A DNA stretch of 64,000 bases from Halovibrio variabilis (GTDB lineage Bacteria; Pseudomonadota; Gammaproteobacteria; Pseudomonadales; Halomonadaceae): positions 106,741-170,740 of the forward strand of contig NZ_BJXV01000012.1 in NCBI RefSeq assembly GCF_007991175.1. Reading direction: 5' to 3'. Below the pieces are notes generated by a model. The model had not been told where the DNA came from. It did not search any database and saw only the letters and a program-made list of their open reading frames with translations. Every line of letters begins with the position of its first letter. Within the stretch, counting starts at the first letter, position 1. Both the position numbers and the translations under genes were made by a program. This document shows, in pieces, positions 19,380-28,560 of this stretch.

Positions 19380-19805
19380 TTGAACAATATAGTGCTAGAT
19401 GAACGCCTTGCCGCCGATACATTTCCCGTGGCCGACCTGCCGCTTTGCCGCGTGCTGGTGATGAACGACGCGCGCTATCCCTGGGTTATTTTGGTACCGC
19501 GCCACGCCTCGATTAGCGAAGTCTTTGAGCTCTCAATGAGTGACCAGCAGCAACTTTGGCGTGAAGCCACCCAGCTGGGTGAAGCGATGAGCAGCGCACT
19601 GAGTGGGGACAAACTGAATATTGCGGCGCTGGGCAATGTGGTCAGCCAGTTACATGTGCATGTCGTCGTACGCCGACACAGCGATGCGACCTGGCCTGCC
19701 CCCGTTTGGGGCAATGGGTCACCCAAACCCTACGATGTGACTGGCCAAACAGCGATGCGTGATCAGTTGCTAGCGCTTATCAATGGGCTTGGGCTTGATG
19801 TCTAA
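19380..19805 (+). CDS. HIT domain protein
   Basis: 141 residues from a TTG at 19380 with GGAGG about 7 bp upstream. The histidine triad region reads NVVSQLHVHVVVRR (about 86-99); the first histidine of the H-x-H-x-H pattern is Gln, as in several proteobacterial HIT proteins, while the nucleophilic middle position and third His are kept. It is probably a nucleotide hydrolase or transferase of unknown substrate. It converges with the NicO-type exporter gene. Confidence 0.85.
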   Translation: MNNIVLDERLAADTFPVADLPLCRVLVMNDARYPWVILVPRHASISEVFELSMSDQQQLWREATQLGEAMSSALSGDKLNIAALGNVVSQLHVHVVVRRHSDATWPAPVWGNGSPKPYDVTGQTAMRDQLLALINGLGLDV

Positions 19806-19813
19806 ACAAATCG

Positions 19814-20836
19814 CTACCCAGTCAGTGGATGACTTTGCCGTTCAGGTGGCTCGTTAAGAAGCGGCCCGCTCGCCGGCTGAGCAACGCCGGCGATACTTAG
19901 CGAAATGCCCAGCGTTACAATCATCGCGCCGCCGAACAAGGCCACCCAGCCGGTGGCTTTTTGCACGCTACGCAGGCTATATTGCTGTTTAACTAAGCGC
20001 CGCTGTGCCCAGCCACGGGCTAAAATGCTCGCCAGTGCGAGTGCTGACACAGTGATCCCAGTGCCGATCGACATGGCCACTACCGATGCCACGCCCACCG
20101 CAAACTGACCCAGCAAGCTGGCCGCCCCTACCATCAGCACGGCACCGCTGCAGGGACGCATACCAATGGCGCCGACCGTCATGACCGCCGTTCGCCAATC
20201 TATCGCCTGATGCGGCTCAATATGGTGGGCACCGCCGCAACAGTGGCTGTGGTCATGGCCGTGGCTATGGTCATGACTGTGGCTAGGGGCCACCGCTGGC
20301 TGATAGGCACGAGGCTGATAGGCACGACGCAGTTGCCTGACAGCTCGCCAACACAACCACGCCCCGAGTGCCGCCACCAGCAGAAAACTGGCCTGTTCAA
20401 CCCAAGCAACGCTACCCATGGCTTGGCGAGTTACCCAGCCCAGGCCATATACCAACACCACAACCAGCGCAATGGCGGTCACGCCTTGCAGCAAAGAGGC
20501 GGCGAACGAGAGCCCTAGGGCGCGTTTGACAGCACCACCGTGGGTAGCCAAATAGGTCGCCAGCACGGCCTTACCATGCCCCGGCCCGGCGGCATGGAAC
20601 ACCCCATAAGCGAAGCTAAGGCCCAGCAGGCTCACCCACGTTGCCATGGTGGGGGTGCGTGACAATTCGCTAATCGCCAGCGTCAGCGAACGGTGTAAAT
20701 CGCGCTGCCAGCCAAGCAGTTGATAGCTCACGCCCTGCAGCCCACCTTGCCAAACGATCATCACCACAATGGCGCTTAGCAGCAGCAAAGCCAGCATTAC
20801 ACCGGCGTGTCGTGTGAAGGGCCGCGTTAAGGACAT
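19814..20836 (-). CDS. Nickel/cobalt exporter, NicO/RcnA-type
   Basis: 340 residues from the ATG at 20836 (GGGAG about 7 bp upstream; longer frame starts lack a ribosome site). The conserved FHAAGPGHGKAVLATYL block and GMRPCSGAVLMVGAA block are family hallmarks. A His/Asp/Cys-rich cytoplasmic loop, SHSHDHSHGHDHSHCC, precedes the second half and would bind metal. A small tandem duplication, RAYQPRAYQP, lies just before it. About six to eight membrane helices. It likely exports Ni or Co; import is a less likely alternative. The DUF1007 gene upstream is a regular partner of this family. Confidence 0.85.
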   Translation of the reverse strand: MSLTRPFTRHAGVMLALLLLSAIVVMIVWQGGLQGVSYQLLGWQRDLHRSLTLAISELSRTPTMATWVSLLGLSFAYGVFHAAGPGHGKAVLATYLATHGGAVKRALGLSFAASLLQGVTAIALVVVLVYGLGWVTRQAMGSVAWVEQASFLLVAALGAWLCWRAVRQLRRAYQPRAYQPAVAPSHSHDHSHGHDHSHCCGGAHHIEPHQAIDWRTAVMTVGAIGMRPCSGAVLMVGAASLLGQFAVGVASVVAMSIGTGITVSALALASILARGWAQRRLVKQQYSLRSVQKATGWVALFGGAMIVTLGISLSIAGVAQPASGPLLNEPPERQSHPLTG

Positions 20837-20930
20837 CGTACCGCTCCCAATAGAAAAAGTGACAAGCAAAAGACGTTATAAAGTAACACGAAAGCAACTT
20901 AACACAGCACTACCTGGCCGCGAACAGCCG

Positions 20931-21587
20931 CTAGCGACAATCAATGCGACCGGTTTCAGCAAAATAACGGCCCAAACCAGGTTCGCCACTTTCGTCTTTA
21001 TCCAGCAGTGCGGCCTGCATCACCAATTCAGGGTCAGGGTCGGCAGGCAGAATCGCCAGCTCACAATCAGGCTCACCGTGAAGTACAAGCGCATTATCCC
21101 GCGGCTGACCGCCATCTTCTTCGTGCACGACTTCCAGGTAATACGTGGGGTCAAATACTTGATAAGTCAGTGTAGCGTTGGCCAGTGGTTGCGGAGTTTC
21201 AAGCGGCAAAATAAACATAAAGGTTAGCCGTCCGTCACGCTCCATGGCGGTGTACTCACTCACTTCACCCAACGCTTGGGGCTCATTATTGATACGCACT
21301 TCGGTCATATAATGCTGCCTAGCTAGGTTATCGCGTATCTCTTTGCCCAACTGATCAAGCCCCTGCTCAAGGTTGGCGTTTTCCACCTGCTGTAGCTCTT
21401 CAAAGACCAACAGGCTATAGAACGGGTCCATACGCCAAGTTTGATGTAAGCCGTTCACTACACCATTGTCATCGGTTAATACCCGTACACTAAGGTCGAT
21501 CCAACCGTGGGGGTGGGCGCTTGCCTGAGGGCTCAGCAGTGCGCCCACCAGCAGCGCTATAAACGCACTGAGACCCGTTCTTTTCAT
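20931..21587 (-). CDS. DUF1007 family periplasmic protein
   Basis: 218 residues with a signal peptide ending near SPQASA, and the mature protein starting HPHGWIDLSVRV, the characteristic DUF1007 N-terminus with two histidines. The rest contains acidic and aromatic blocks (QVFDPTYYLEV) and a Cys pair (PDCEL and a terminal DCR). DUF1007 proteins usually sit beside NicO-type metal transporters, as here, and may deliver or bind the metal in the periplasm. It starts with 4-bp overlap (ATGA) with the lipoprotein gene upstream, and the exporter gene follows after 94 bp. Confidence 0.87.
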   Translation of the reverse strand: MKRTGLSAFIALLVGALLSPQASAHPHGWIDLSVRVLTDDNGVVNGLHQTWRMDPFYSLLVFEELQQVENANLEQGLDQLGKEIRDNLARQHYMTEVRINNEPQALGEVSEYTAMERDGRLTFMFILPLETPQPLANATLTYQVFDPTYYLEVVHEEDGGQPRDNALVLHGEPDCELAILPADPDPELVMQAALLDKDESGEPGLGRYFAETGRIDCR

Positions 21588-21943
21588 GGTGCAACTCCCA
21601 ACTTAACCTGCAAGTCGACAAGCCAAGGATCTAGCAAATAGGGCGGCAATGGCTGATTGCCGCGCAGCGCAGACACGCGCACGCGGCTACGACTGCCTTC
21701 TTCACTCACCTGAAGCTGCAGCCGATATTCGGGCCACCGGGCCAGAGACGCCTCAGCACGGCCCAGTGACAGGTCCGCATGGCGGACCACATAGCCTTGT
21801 TCGATCATCAGTTCAACGGCCTCACGAAACGTCTCTTCTGCGGGGGTGGGGTACACCAGCTCACGGGGTTCCGGTGGCGGCGTTGACGCACAGCCCACCA
21901 ACCCGCCGAGCAGGCTTAGCAGCAACCAATGACGTATTTTCAT
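21584..21943 (-). CDS. Lipoprotein, 119 aa, unknown function
   Basis: A lipoprotein signal MKIRHWLLLSLLGGLVGC leads to lipidated Cys18, then a Pro-rich linker (STPPPEPRELVYPTP) and an approximately 85-residue domain of alternating strand-like segments. It overlaps the DUF1007 gene (4 bp) and the larger lipoprotein gene upstream (4 bp), so it belongs to a four-gene minus-strand operon ending with the metal exporter. I recognise no named domain. A role in envelope metal handling is inferred from context only. Confidence 0.75.
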   Translation of the reverse strand: MKIRHWLLLSLLGGLVGCASTPPPEPRELVYPTPAEETFREAVELMIEQGYVVRHADLSLGRAEASLARWPEYRLQLQVSEEGSRSRVRVSALRGNQPLPPYLLDPWLVDLQVKLGVAP

Positions 21944-22497
21944 AGTGGACTACTCCTAAGCACCGGGGCGCTCTGTTCAAAGCGGGCCTGGAAGCGCTGG
22001 CAGAAGTCATCGTTGCTGGCGCTGTACGATTCGCGTTGATCACCCCAGTGGTCGAAGCGGCGAATATCGCGCGATATGCGCACGTGCGCATCGTTGACCA
22101 GCAGCGACACCCGTTCCACCTCCACCGGTTGTTCACCTACCCCACCAGCAAAGCCAATCCCGCCGAAGCCAATGCCGATACCCGAGCCGCCTCGGCCCAG
22201 GCCCAGCCCGCCAAATACCCGCATTCCGTGCCCATAGCTATCATCATACCGGTCATAGTAGCCGTGTAGCGGGCGCTCGCGACTGGCGCTGATCAAGCCT
22301 AATGTGGTATCGGTGGCGTCTAGGGTAAATCCCCATTCGGTTAACACATCAACGCTGGTTTCTAGCGCTGCCTCCGCTGTCGTGGGAAAGTAACAAGAGG
22401 CGGCAGGCGCTGGCTCCGCTTGCGGCAGGCGATCAGGCATTACTTGGCAGCCAGCAAGCGCCAGCAGGCAGGTTAAACTGATGGGTATCGACTTCAT
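21940..22497 (-). CDS. Gly-rich lipoprotein, 185 aa, unknown function
   Basis: Start chosen at the ATG 22497 because GAGG lies about 6 bp upstream and the product then opens with a clear lipoprotein signal, MKSIPISLTCLLALAGC (lipidated Cys17); the open frame extends further upstream only through the oppositely oriented garK. A Gly-rich middle (LGLGRGGSGIGIGFGGIGFA) separates two strand-rich parts. The region around SCYFPTTAEAALETSVDVLT resembles the start of the next lipoprotein's domain, so the two may be distant paralogs. First gene of the operon with the DUF1007 protein and the NicO-type exporter. Confidence 0.72.
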   Translation of the reverse strand: MKSIPISLTCLLALAGCQVMPDRLPQAEPAPAASCYFPTTAEAALETSVDVLTEWGFTLDATDTTLGLISASRERPLHGYYDRYDDSYGHGMRVFGGLGLGRGGSGIGIGFGGIGFAGGVGEQPVEVERVSLLVNDAHVRISRDIRRFDHWGDQRESYSASNDDFCQRFQARFEQSAPVLRSSPL

Positions 22498-22593
22498 GTT
22501 AGGTCCTCTAACGGTCGCGGCCGCTGGTTTAGCGCTGGCTAGGCTCGCCATAATGGCTGTATGTGATGACAATTTTTTGCGGAGATCGTGCCT

Positions 22594-23727
22594 ATGAACG
22601 TGCTGCTTTGCCCCGATAGTTTCAAAGATGCGCTGAGTGCTCAAGCGGCGGCTTCCGCCATGGCCCGGGGCGTGCAGCGCGCCGCGCCTGAGGCACAGGT
22701 ACACCTCTGCCCGTTGGCTGACGGCGGTGAAGGCAGCTTAGACGCATTAATCGCCGCCACCGGCGCCGAGCGGCGCCAGCTGAACGTGCAAGATGCCCTT
22801 GGTCGTCCTCGCCAAGCGGCCTGGGGCTGGCTTAGCGACCAGCGTACCGCGTTTATTGAACTGGCAGAAGCCAGTGGCTTGCAACACCTCTCGGCCGATG
22901 AGCGAAGCCCCCTGCACACGTCGACGTTTGGGGTCGGCGAGCTGCTGCGCGCGGCGCTCGACCAAGGGGCTGAAAAAGCGCTTCTGTTGCTGGGCGGCAG
23001 CGCCACTAACGATGGCGGTGCCGGCATGCTACAGGCGCTGGGCGCCCAGCTGCTTGATCAACACGACCAGCCGCTAGCCCGCGGCGGTAGTGCCCTATGC
23101 CGACTGACCCGTTTATCACTTGATAGCCTGGATCCGCGCCTTGCGGGTTTGCGCGTTGAAGCCGCCGTTGACGTCGATAACCCACTGCTGGGTGAACGCG
23201 GGGCCACCGCGGTGTTTGGTCCGCAAAAAGGTGCCTCACCGGAAGAGGTTGAACTGCTTGACCGCGCGCTTGGCCACTTCGCTGACGTGAGTGCTCGTGT
23301 CTTAGGCGCTGATCACCGAACGCTGCCGGGCGCCGGAGCGGCGGGCGGCATGGGGTTTGCGGCGCGGGCTTTTTTAAACGCCAGCTTAAAACCGGGTATC
23401 GAGATGATTATGCAGCAGGCCAATATGGCCACGTGGCTGGACAAGGCTGACTTGGTGATTACCGGTGAAGGTCGTTTGGATGGCCAAAGCCTGGCGGGCA
23501 AAACCCCGATTGGCGTTGCCCGTGCGGCCCAACGCCGCCATAAGCCCGTTATTGTGCTGGCCGGTAGCTTAGGTGACGGCTGGCAAGCCTGCTTTGACGA
23601 AGGCGTCACGGCTGCGTTTGCCCTTGCCGATGGCCCCATGACATTAGCAGCAGCGTTACCCCGCACCGCCGAGCTACTCGAAGCGCGTTGCGAAAGCCTG
23701 CTGCGGCTGTGGGGGCAAAGGCCTTGA
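22594..23727 (+). CDS. garK: Glycerate kinase (class II, GarK family)
   Basis: 377 residues from the ATG at 22594 (GGAG about 9 bp upstream; a GTG two codons earlier is less well placed). The start MNVLLCPDSFKDALSA, LADGGEGSLDALI, LGGSATNDGGAGML and ITGEGRLDGQSLAGKTPIGV are all family blocks. It phosphorylates glycerate to 2- or 3-phosphoglycerate, feeding glyoxylate- or glucarate-derived carbon into glycolysis. No other glyoxylate genes are adjacent. Confidence 0.94.
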   Translation: MNVLLCPDSFKDALSAQAAASAMARGVQRAAPEAQVHLCPLADGGEGSLDALIAATGAERRQLNVQDALGRPRQAAWGWLSDQRTAFIELAEASGLQHLSADERSPLHTSTFGVGELLRAALDQGAEKALLLLGGSATNDGGAGMLQALGAQLLDQHDQPLARGGSALCRLTRLSLDSLDPRLAGLRVEAAVDVDNPLLGERGATAVFGPQKGASPEEVELLDRALGHFADVSARVLGADHRTLPGAGAAGGMGFAARAFLNASLKPGIEMIMQQANMATWLDKADLVITGEGRLDGQSLAGKTPIGVARAAQRRHKPVIVLAGSLGDGWQACFDEGVTAAFALADGPMTLAAALPRTAELLEARCESLLRLWGQRP

Positions 23728-23834
23728 AAAACGCCTTTGCCGCCAGCATTAATTATTAATAGCCGATAGATGACGACAAACACATAACAAGCTGGTAATA
23801 CCATGAGGCTATGATGGCAATGCAAAAAGTTGTT

Positions 23835-23862
23835 TTGCACTGCATTAACATCCTCCTATGCT
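23835..23862 (+). promoter_or_regulatory. Predicted sigma70-type promoter of dps
   Basis: TTGCAC at 23835-23840 and TATGCT at 23857-23862 are separated by 16 bp and lie about 50 bp before the dps start. A TGCAAAA / TTTTGCA inverted repeat (23821-23839) overlaps the -35 element and could be an operator. Prediction from consensus only. Confidence 0.5.
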
Positions 23863-23910
23863 AAAACATGCATTAACCCGCCGCGCTGCGGCATCGATAG
23901 GGAGCAAGAC

Positions 23911-24387
23911 ATGAGCGATACTAATAGCATTGGTTTACATGAAGGTAGCGCGACCCAACTCGCCGAAAAGCTTAACCACCTGTTGGCCAACTACCAAATT
24001 TTTTACATGAACGTACGCGGTTATCACTGGAACGTACGCGGCAACGATTTTTTTGAACTGCACGCCAAGTTTGAAGAGTTCTACACGGATCTACTCGCCA
24101 AAGTTGACGAAGTGGCTGAACGTATTTTGACCCTTGGTCACAAGCCAGTACACGCCTACAGCGACTATGTAACGCTGTCGCGCATCCAGGAAGATAAAGA
24201 TGTTCACGATGGCACCACCTGTGTCAAAGGCGTGCTGAAAGGTTACCAAACAATTATCGAGCTACAGCGCGAACTGCTGGCGATCGCCTCAGACGCCGAC
24301 GATGAAGGCACCGCGGCTCAGGCGGGTGACTATATCCGCGAGCAGGAAAAAACCATCTGGATGCTCAACGCCTATTTAAGCAAATAA
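23911..24387 (+). CDS. dps: Dps family DNA-binding ferritin-like protein
   Basis: 158 residues from the ATG at 23911, with GGGAG about 8 bp upstream; the open frame continues upstream through the promoter region and should not be used. The ferroxidase block YHWNVRGNDFFELHAKFEEF and VDEVAERI carry the His, Asp and Glu residues shared between subunits in Dps dodecamers. It stores iron while consuming peroxide, and may compact DNA in stress. The N-terminal tail lacks a strong Lys cluster, so DNA binding could be weak. A terminator follows at 24422-24453. Confidence 0.94.
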   Translation: MSDTNSIGLHEGSATQLAEKLNHLLANYQIFYMNVRGYHWNVRGNDFFELHAKFEEFYTDLLAKVDEVAERILTLGHKPVHAYSDYVTLSRIQEDKDVHDGTTCVKGVLKGYQTIIELQRELLAIASDADDEGTAAQAGDYIREQEKTIWMLNAYLSK

Positions 24388-24421
24388 CTGCCTTAAGCCA
24401 ATCAGCGTCGACTTATGCTGT

Positions 24422-24453
24422 AAAAACGGCACCCGCTTTGGGTGCCGTTTTTT
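24422..24453 (+). terminator. Rho-independent terminator after dps
   Basis: AAAAACGGCACCC / GGGTGCCGTTTTTT with a GCTTT loop. The stem is strong and flanked by A and T runs, so it can serve dps on the plus strand and pepD on the minus strand. Confidence 0.88.
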
Positions 24454-24479
24454 ATGCGCTTATCGATTGAAGGTGTGGA

Positions 24480-25946
24480 TTAACGCTGCGTAGCAAGATC
24501 CTCGATCAACGCCCGCAGCATCGACCAGAACTCTTCAACCGAGGCTAGCTCCACCCGCTCGTCTGGCGAGTGGGCACCGCGAATCAGCGGACCAAAGGAG
24601 ATCATGTCCAGGTGCGGGTACTTACTGCCTAAAATACCGCATTCGAGACCGGCATGAATCACCTTGACGTCGGGCTCATGGCCCAGCAGCGCGGCGTGGC
24701 GAGCCTTAAAGGTCGCCAGCAGCGCACTGTCGGGATTTGGCGCCCAGCCGGGATAGCTGTTTTCGACTTTCACCCGCGCACCAATCAAGCCAAACAAGGC
24801 TTGAAAACGGTCTGCCATGGCCTCCACCGCACTGTCGTGGAGTGAGCGCACTAGCGCGCAAAGATGCAAGCGCCCCTTTTCAAGGCTTAACACGCCGAGG
24901 TTATTAGAGGTTTCCACCACCCCCGGCACATCAGCGCTCATCCGCTCCACACCACAGGGGGCAGCGTGTAACGCCGCCACCAACATAGCGCTGGCATCAA
25001 GCCTTAACGGCTCGGTTTCGGGTACCTCCGTAAGGCGTTGGGCGGCAATCTTCAGGCCGCTATCACCGCTGCCTAGCTCGTTTAACAGGCGCGTTTCCAG
25101 CGCCACGATGGTCGTCAGCGCCGCGTCAACCTCGTCAGCTGGCAGCGCCACTTGGGCGAAGGCCTCACGTGGAATCGCATTACGCAAGGTGCCGCCGTGG
25201 TAACTGATCAAGCGTGCATCAAACGCCTCCAGGGAACGTAACACCCGCACCAATAAGCGGTTAGCGTTGCCGCGCGGCTGGTGGATATCCATGCCTGAGT
25301 GGCCGCCTTTCAGGCCGGTCAGGGCAATGTCAATCACCTGTTCGTGGTCATTAACGGCGCTACTGGGAAGCTGCGCGTCGACTTCTACATCGGCACCGCC
25401 CGCGCAGCCAATATACACCTCGCCACGATCCTCGCTATCCAGGTTGAGCAGCAGCGAGCCCTCTAACCAGTCGTCAGCCAAATTCAGCGCGCCGCCCATG
25501 GACGTTTCTTCCTCCAGGGTGAACAACGCCTCCAGCGGTCCGTGTCGCAGGTCGGGGTCTTCTAACACGGCGAGAATAGCCGCCACGCCCAGGCCGTTAT
25601 CCGCGCCCAGGGTGGTGCCATCGGCGTGTAGCCAGCCGTCGGCGACATAGGTGCTGATCGGGTCACGGGTAAAATCGTGCGCGTGACCGCTATTGGCCTG
25701 AGCGACCATATCCAGGTGGCCCTGGAGTATCACCCCGGGGGCTGCTTCGCAGCCGGGAGTGGCCGGTTTACGCAGGCGTAAATTACCAAAGGCGTCACGG
25801 TCGTGGGTAAAGCCCTGGGCATCGGCCCAGGCCTCAAGCGCGGCAACCAATGCCGCTTCATGACCCGACGGGCGCGGTGTATTACACAGCGTACGGAAAT
25901 GTCGCCAAACCAAGCTTGGCGTCAGCGCTTCAAGATGTGCGTTCAT
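24480..25946 (-). CDS. pepD: Aminoacyl-histidine dipeptidase (peptidase D, M20)
   Basis: 488 residues, the family length. Metal ligands and catalytic residues are visible in LQGHLDMVAQA, TTLGADNGLGVAAILA, LEEETSMGGALNL and LDSEDRGEVYIGCAGG. It hydrolyses Xaa-His and other dipeptides in the cytoplasm using two zinc ions. It converges with dps through the shared terminator. The tmcA gene ends about 30 bp upstream on the same strand, so the two could be co-transcribed. Confidence 0.95.
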   Translation of the reverse strand: MNAHLEALTPSLVWRHFRTLCNTPRPSGHEAALVAALEAWADAQGFTHDRDAFGNLRLRKPATPGCEAAPGVILQGHLDMVAQANSGHAHDFTRDPISTYVADGWLHADGTTLGADNGLGVAAILAVLEDPDLRHGPLEALFTLEEETSMGGALNLADDWLEGSLLLNLDSEDRGEVYIGCAGGADVEVDAQLPSSAVNDHEQVIDIALTGLKGGHSGMDIHQPRGNANRLLVRVLRSLEAFDARLISYHGGTLRNAIPREAFAQVALPADEVDAALTTIVALETRLLNELGSGDSGLKIAAQRLTEVPETEPLRLDASAMLVAALHAAPCGVERMSADVPGVVETSNNLGVLSLEKGRLHLCALVRSLHDSAVEAMADRFQALFGLIGARVKVENSYPGWAPNPDSALLATFKARHAALLGHEPDVKVIHAGLECGILGSKYPHLDMISFGPLIRGAHSPDERVELASVEEFWSMLRALIEDLATQR

Positions 25947-25977
25947 GGTGACTGACTCTTCATTATAGGCAACCGGT

Positions 25978-28170
25978 CTACTCTACCTTCCTGGGCTTAA
26001 CAGGAAAAGCATACCGTGGATGATAGAGCTGTTCGGCCAACGTGGCCACAGCCTGACGCAAGCGGTTAACGGCCTCTTGATGGCCGCCTGCTAAGGGCAC
26101 GTTTTGGAACGCCCACGCGGCCAACTGCTGGGACAATGGCTGGTGCGTTGGTGTTAACGCGCAGTGGCTGACTTCACGGGCCAAGGCCTGCAACGCGGCT
26201 CTTGCCAGGGCCGGGTCGCGATGCGCCGTAGCCACATCCGTTACATCTTGCCACTCATGGGCACTGAGCGGTGCTTGAGGCAAGCTTGCCAGTAACAAAG
26301 CGACCACCGAGGCGGGTAGCATCCTGAGCTCAAACGCCAGCAGGCTGGGTAACGCCGCCTGAAAACGCTGCTTAAGTTCCATCAGCACGGTCTCACCCTG
26401 GGCATTCAGCGCTTTCGCTACCATCACCGCAAACTCGCCGGTCGCCGTTTCGCGGCTAATGCCTAAACGCACCGGCGTAAAGCCTTGTGCCAACCAAAAC
26501 CGTAGCAGTGACGCTTCAGCGCCAAAGGTCGCGCCATAAAGCGCCACGCCCTGCTGCCTGGCGGCCGCCGTATCGTCGTCCAGCAGCGTTTGCCCCAACC
26601 CTTGGCGCCGCCGTTCAGGATGGGTAGCAATACGCACCACCCGCCGCCATTGGGCCGTCAATGCTTCACGACACCCTGCATGCGTGGCGAGCGACTGCGC
26701 CAACAGGTGCCCCTGCGGGCGACGTTCACCGCGCGCCACCTGATCAGCCAGCCCAGCCTCAAAGCCACCCTCATCGCGGGTTACCAGCACCGCCTGAGGT
26801 TCGCCTGCCTGCTCTATGACACGCAACTGTGTGCCTGGGCCATCCAGCAGTTGGCGCAAGTCGTTGGGCGAGGTGCGGTAGTGCGATTGCACCAGCAGCC
26901 CAAACAGCTTTTCCAGCGTTGCGTCCTGGTGTGCAAGCCAGCCGCGGTCGATAAGCGTAGACGCCGGCGCACTCGCCGCTTGCGGCTGAGCAATGGGCAG
27001 CGGTGCTTTTAACAGCAGCAGTTGATTGACCACGGCTTCCAATGGATCACCGCTACGAAAGCGAACAGGGGCGTGAATTTCCAGCGCTTTCCATTGCGGC
27101 GTCAGCCGCTCAAGGGTCGCGCGAAAGCGTAGCGCAAACCCACGTCCAGAGCCTTCATAGCCGTGCACCGTGGTAGCAAAGGCAACGCGTGGAAAAGCCG
27201 TTAACCACTGACCGAGCAGCGCCGCGGGGATGGCTGCCGCTTCATCGACCATTAAATAGCTGCCAGCGCCTCCCTGCTGCTGCGCCTCGACCTGCTCGGT
27301 TAAGCCATCCGGCGGTAAAAATAGCAGCTCGCTGCCCTGAGCAAGCTCAAAGCGGCCTGGCGCCGTTCGTTGGCCATCAGGACACACTGCCGCTACCCGC
27401 TCAAAGACGCTTTCTACCGCGCTGAGCCGCGGCGCGGTTAGCACGATGCGCTGGGTTTTACGTTTCAGCAGCCGCGCGCAGGCGATACCTAACGCCGCGC
27501 TTTTGCCGCGCCCGCGGTCTGCGGTTATCACCAGCGGCCGACGGCGCTTCAAACCGACCAGCTGGGCCACCGCGTAGGCCTGGTCTGAGGTCAGGCAGTC
27601 GCTATCGCCACCCCAATCACGCCTCGTGGCGCGGTTTGCATCGCTCGCGGGAAGCCGCGGGAAGCGCGGTCGGCAACCAGCCTTCCAGCGCACGATGTGC
27701 GTAGAAGTCTGCAGCTGACGCGCCAGCCGGGCCAGATAGTGACTGGTCAGATCAGACCAGTTCCGGGGGTAGTCGGCAAAGCGGGCGTAGTCCGGGTCGG
27801 GGGCATCTCCCCACGGCTGCGGCGTGATCAGCACAAGCAAACCACCCGTGGTCAGCGTTCCCGACAGGGCGCCTAACGCTTCGGGGTCAAACCCTGTGCG
27901 GTGGGTATCCATCACCACCAGCTGGTGCTCGGCGCCCAAGCGCGTCCGTGCCTTGCGCGGCGAAAGGGTCGGCAAAGGTGGCGCGGTTTTATCGCCTACC
28001 CATAAAGGCGCCTGCCAGGGGTGGGCCTGCCATACAGCCTGCGCGATGGCCTGGCACTGCTGAACATCGCCACTTAGCCATACCAGTTGGCGCCAGCCTC
28101 GGCGAGCTAAGCGATGTGCGTGATGAATCAGCGTCGCCACCGAACGAGCCTGCGTACTATTGTCTGCCAA
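25978..28170 (-). CDS. tmcA: tRNA(Met) cytidine acetyltransferase
   Basis: 730 residues. An N-terminal DUF1726-type domain is followed by a helicase-like module with Walker A TADRGRGKSAALG, Walker B SYLMVDEAAAIP and the R-x-x-P block PVRFRSGDPLEAV. A GNAT domain comes next with VRIATHPERRRQGLGQTLL, and a C-terminal tRNA-binding tail ends the protein. It makes N4-acetylcytidine at the wobble position of elongator tRNA-Met using ATP and acetyl-CoA. GGAGG lies just before the ATG. Confidence 0.94.
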   Translation of the reverse strand: MADNSTQARSVATLIHHAHRLARRGWRQLVWLSGDVQQCQAIAQAVWQAHPWQAPLWVGDKTAPPLPTLSPRKARTRLGAEHQLVVMDTHRTGFDPEALGALSGTLTTGGLLVLITPQPWGDAPDPDYARFADYPRNWSDLTSHYLARLARQLQTSTHIVRWKAGCRPRFPRLPASDANRATRRDWGGDSDCLTSDQAYAVAQLVGLKRRRPLVITADRGRGKSAALGIACARLLKRKTQRIVLTAPRLSAVESVFERVAAVCPDGQRTAPGRFELAQGSELLFLPPDGLTEQVEAQQQGGAGSYLMVDEAAAIPAALLGQWLTAFPRVAFATTVHGYEGSGRGFALRFRATLERLTPQWKALEIHAPVRFRSGDPLEAVVNQLLLLKAPLPIAQPQAASAPASTLIDRGWLAHQDATLEKLFGLLVQSHYRTSPNDLRQLLDGPGTQLRVIEQAGEPQAVLVTRDEGGFEAGLADQVARGERRPQGHLLAQSLATHAGCREALTAQWRRVVRIATHPERRRQGLGQTLLDDDTAAARQQGVALYGATFGAEASLLRFWLAQGFTPVRLGISRETATGEFAVMVAKALNAQGETVLMELKQRFQAALPSLLAFELRMLPASVVALLLASLPQAPLSAHEWQDVTDVATAHRDPALARAALQALAREVSHCALTPTHQPLSQQLAAWAFQNVPLAGGHQEAVNRLRQAVATLAEQLYHPRYAFPVKPRKVE

Positions 28171-28560
28171 CGCTGCTGCCTCCTTTCACCCTACTTGATT
28201 GCTTGGCGTTACCGTTTGCCTGGCCGCTGGCACATAGCGTTTGGCGTCTTCTCACGCGCCTTCTGATTACAACTTTGGTTTAACACTTTAACTGCTTTCA
28301 ACGTTTCTAGCCTGGCTAGCGGTCAGCAAGACACCTCCACCGTCACCCTAAGCAGTTGTTTGTTAAAAAATAAACATCTCTTTTAGACCAAATGTCGGAG
28401 GAATCACTGCTTTTGTGGATATTGCGCCGCAGCGGGCTTCCTGTGCTAATTTAGCCATGCAGCGTTTTAATCCTTGTTTACGTAAACGTAACCCAGTGCA
28501 CTTTCCTGCATTCGGGTAACAAACACAACTAACGCCACGCGCCAAACCAGGAAACACACC
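28171..28560. promoter_or_regulatory. Leader/regulatory region between tmcA and the TRAP operon
   Basis: No gene over 390 bp. The region diverges tmcA and the TRAP operon. It holds an AT-rich patch (about 28358-28384), a perfect 12-bp palindrome GTTTACGTAAAC at 28476-28487 that could be an operator, and about 70 bp of leader before the dctP start. I could not pick a convincing promoter. Confidence 0.4.

Noticed and set aside
20210..20518. 102-codon plus-strand frame opposite the NicO-type gene
   Set aside because: It is the reverse reading of the His-rich loop and membrane helices of the exporter; Val/Met/Ala repeats are an artefact of that.
22498..22704. Upstream extension of the Gly-rich lipoprotein frame
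   Set aside because: The added part lies opposite the start of garK and would put the lipoprotein signal in the middle of the protein; the ATG at 22497 with GAGG is better.
28476..28487. GTTTACGTAAAC palindrome as a defined operator
   Set aside because: It is only 12 bp and I know no regulator with this exact site upstream of TRAP operons; kept only as a note in the leader region.
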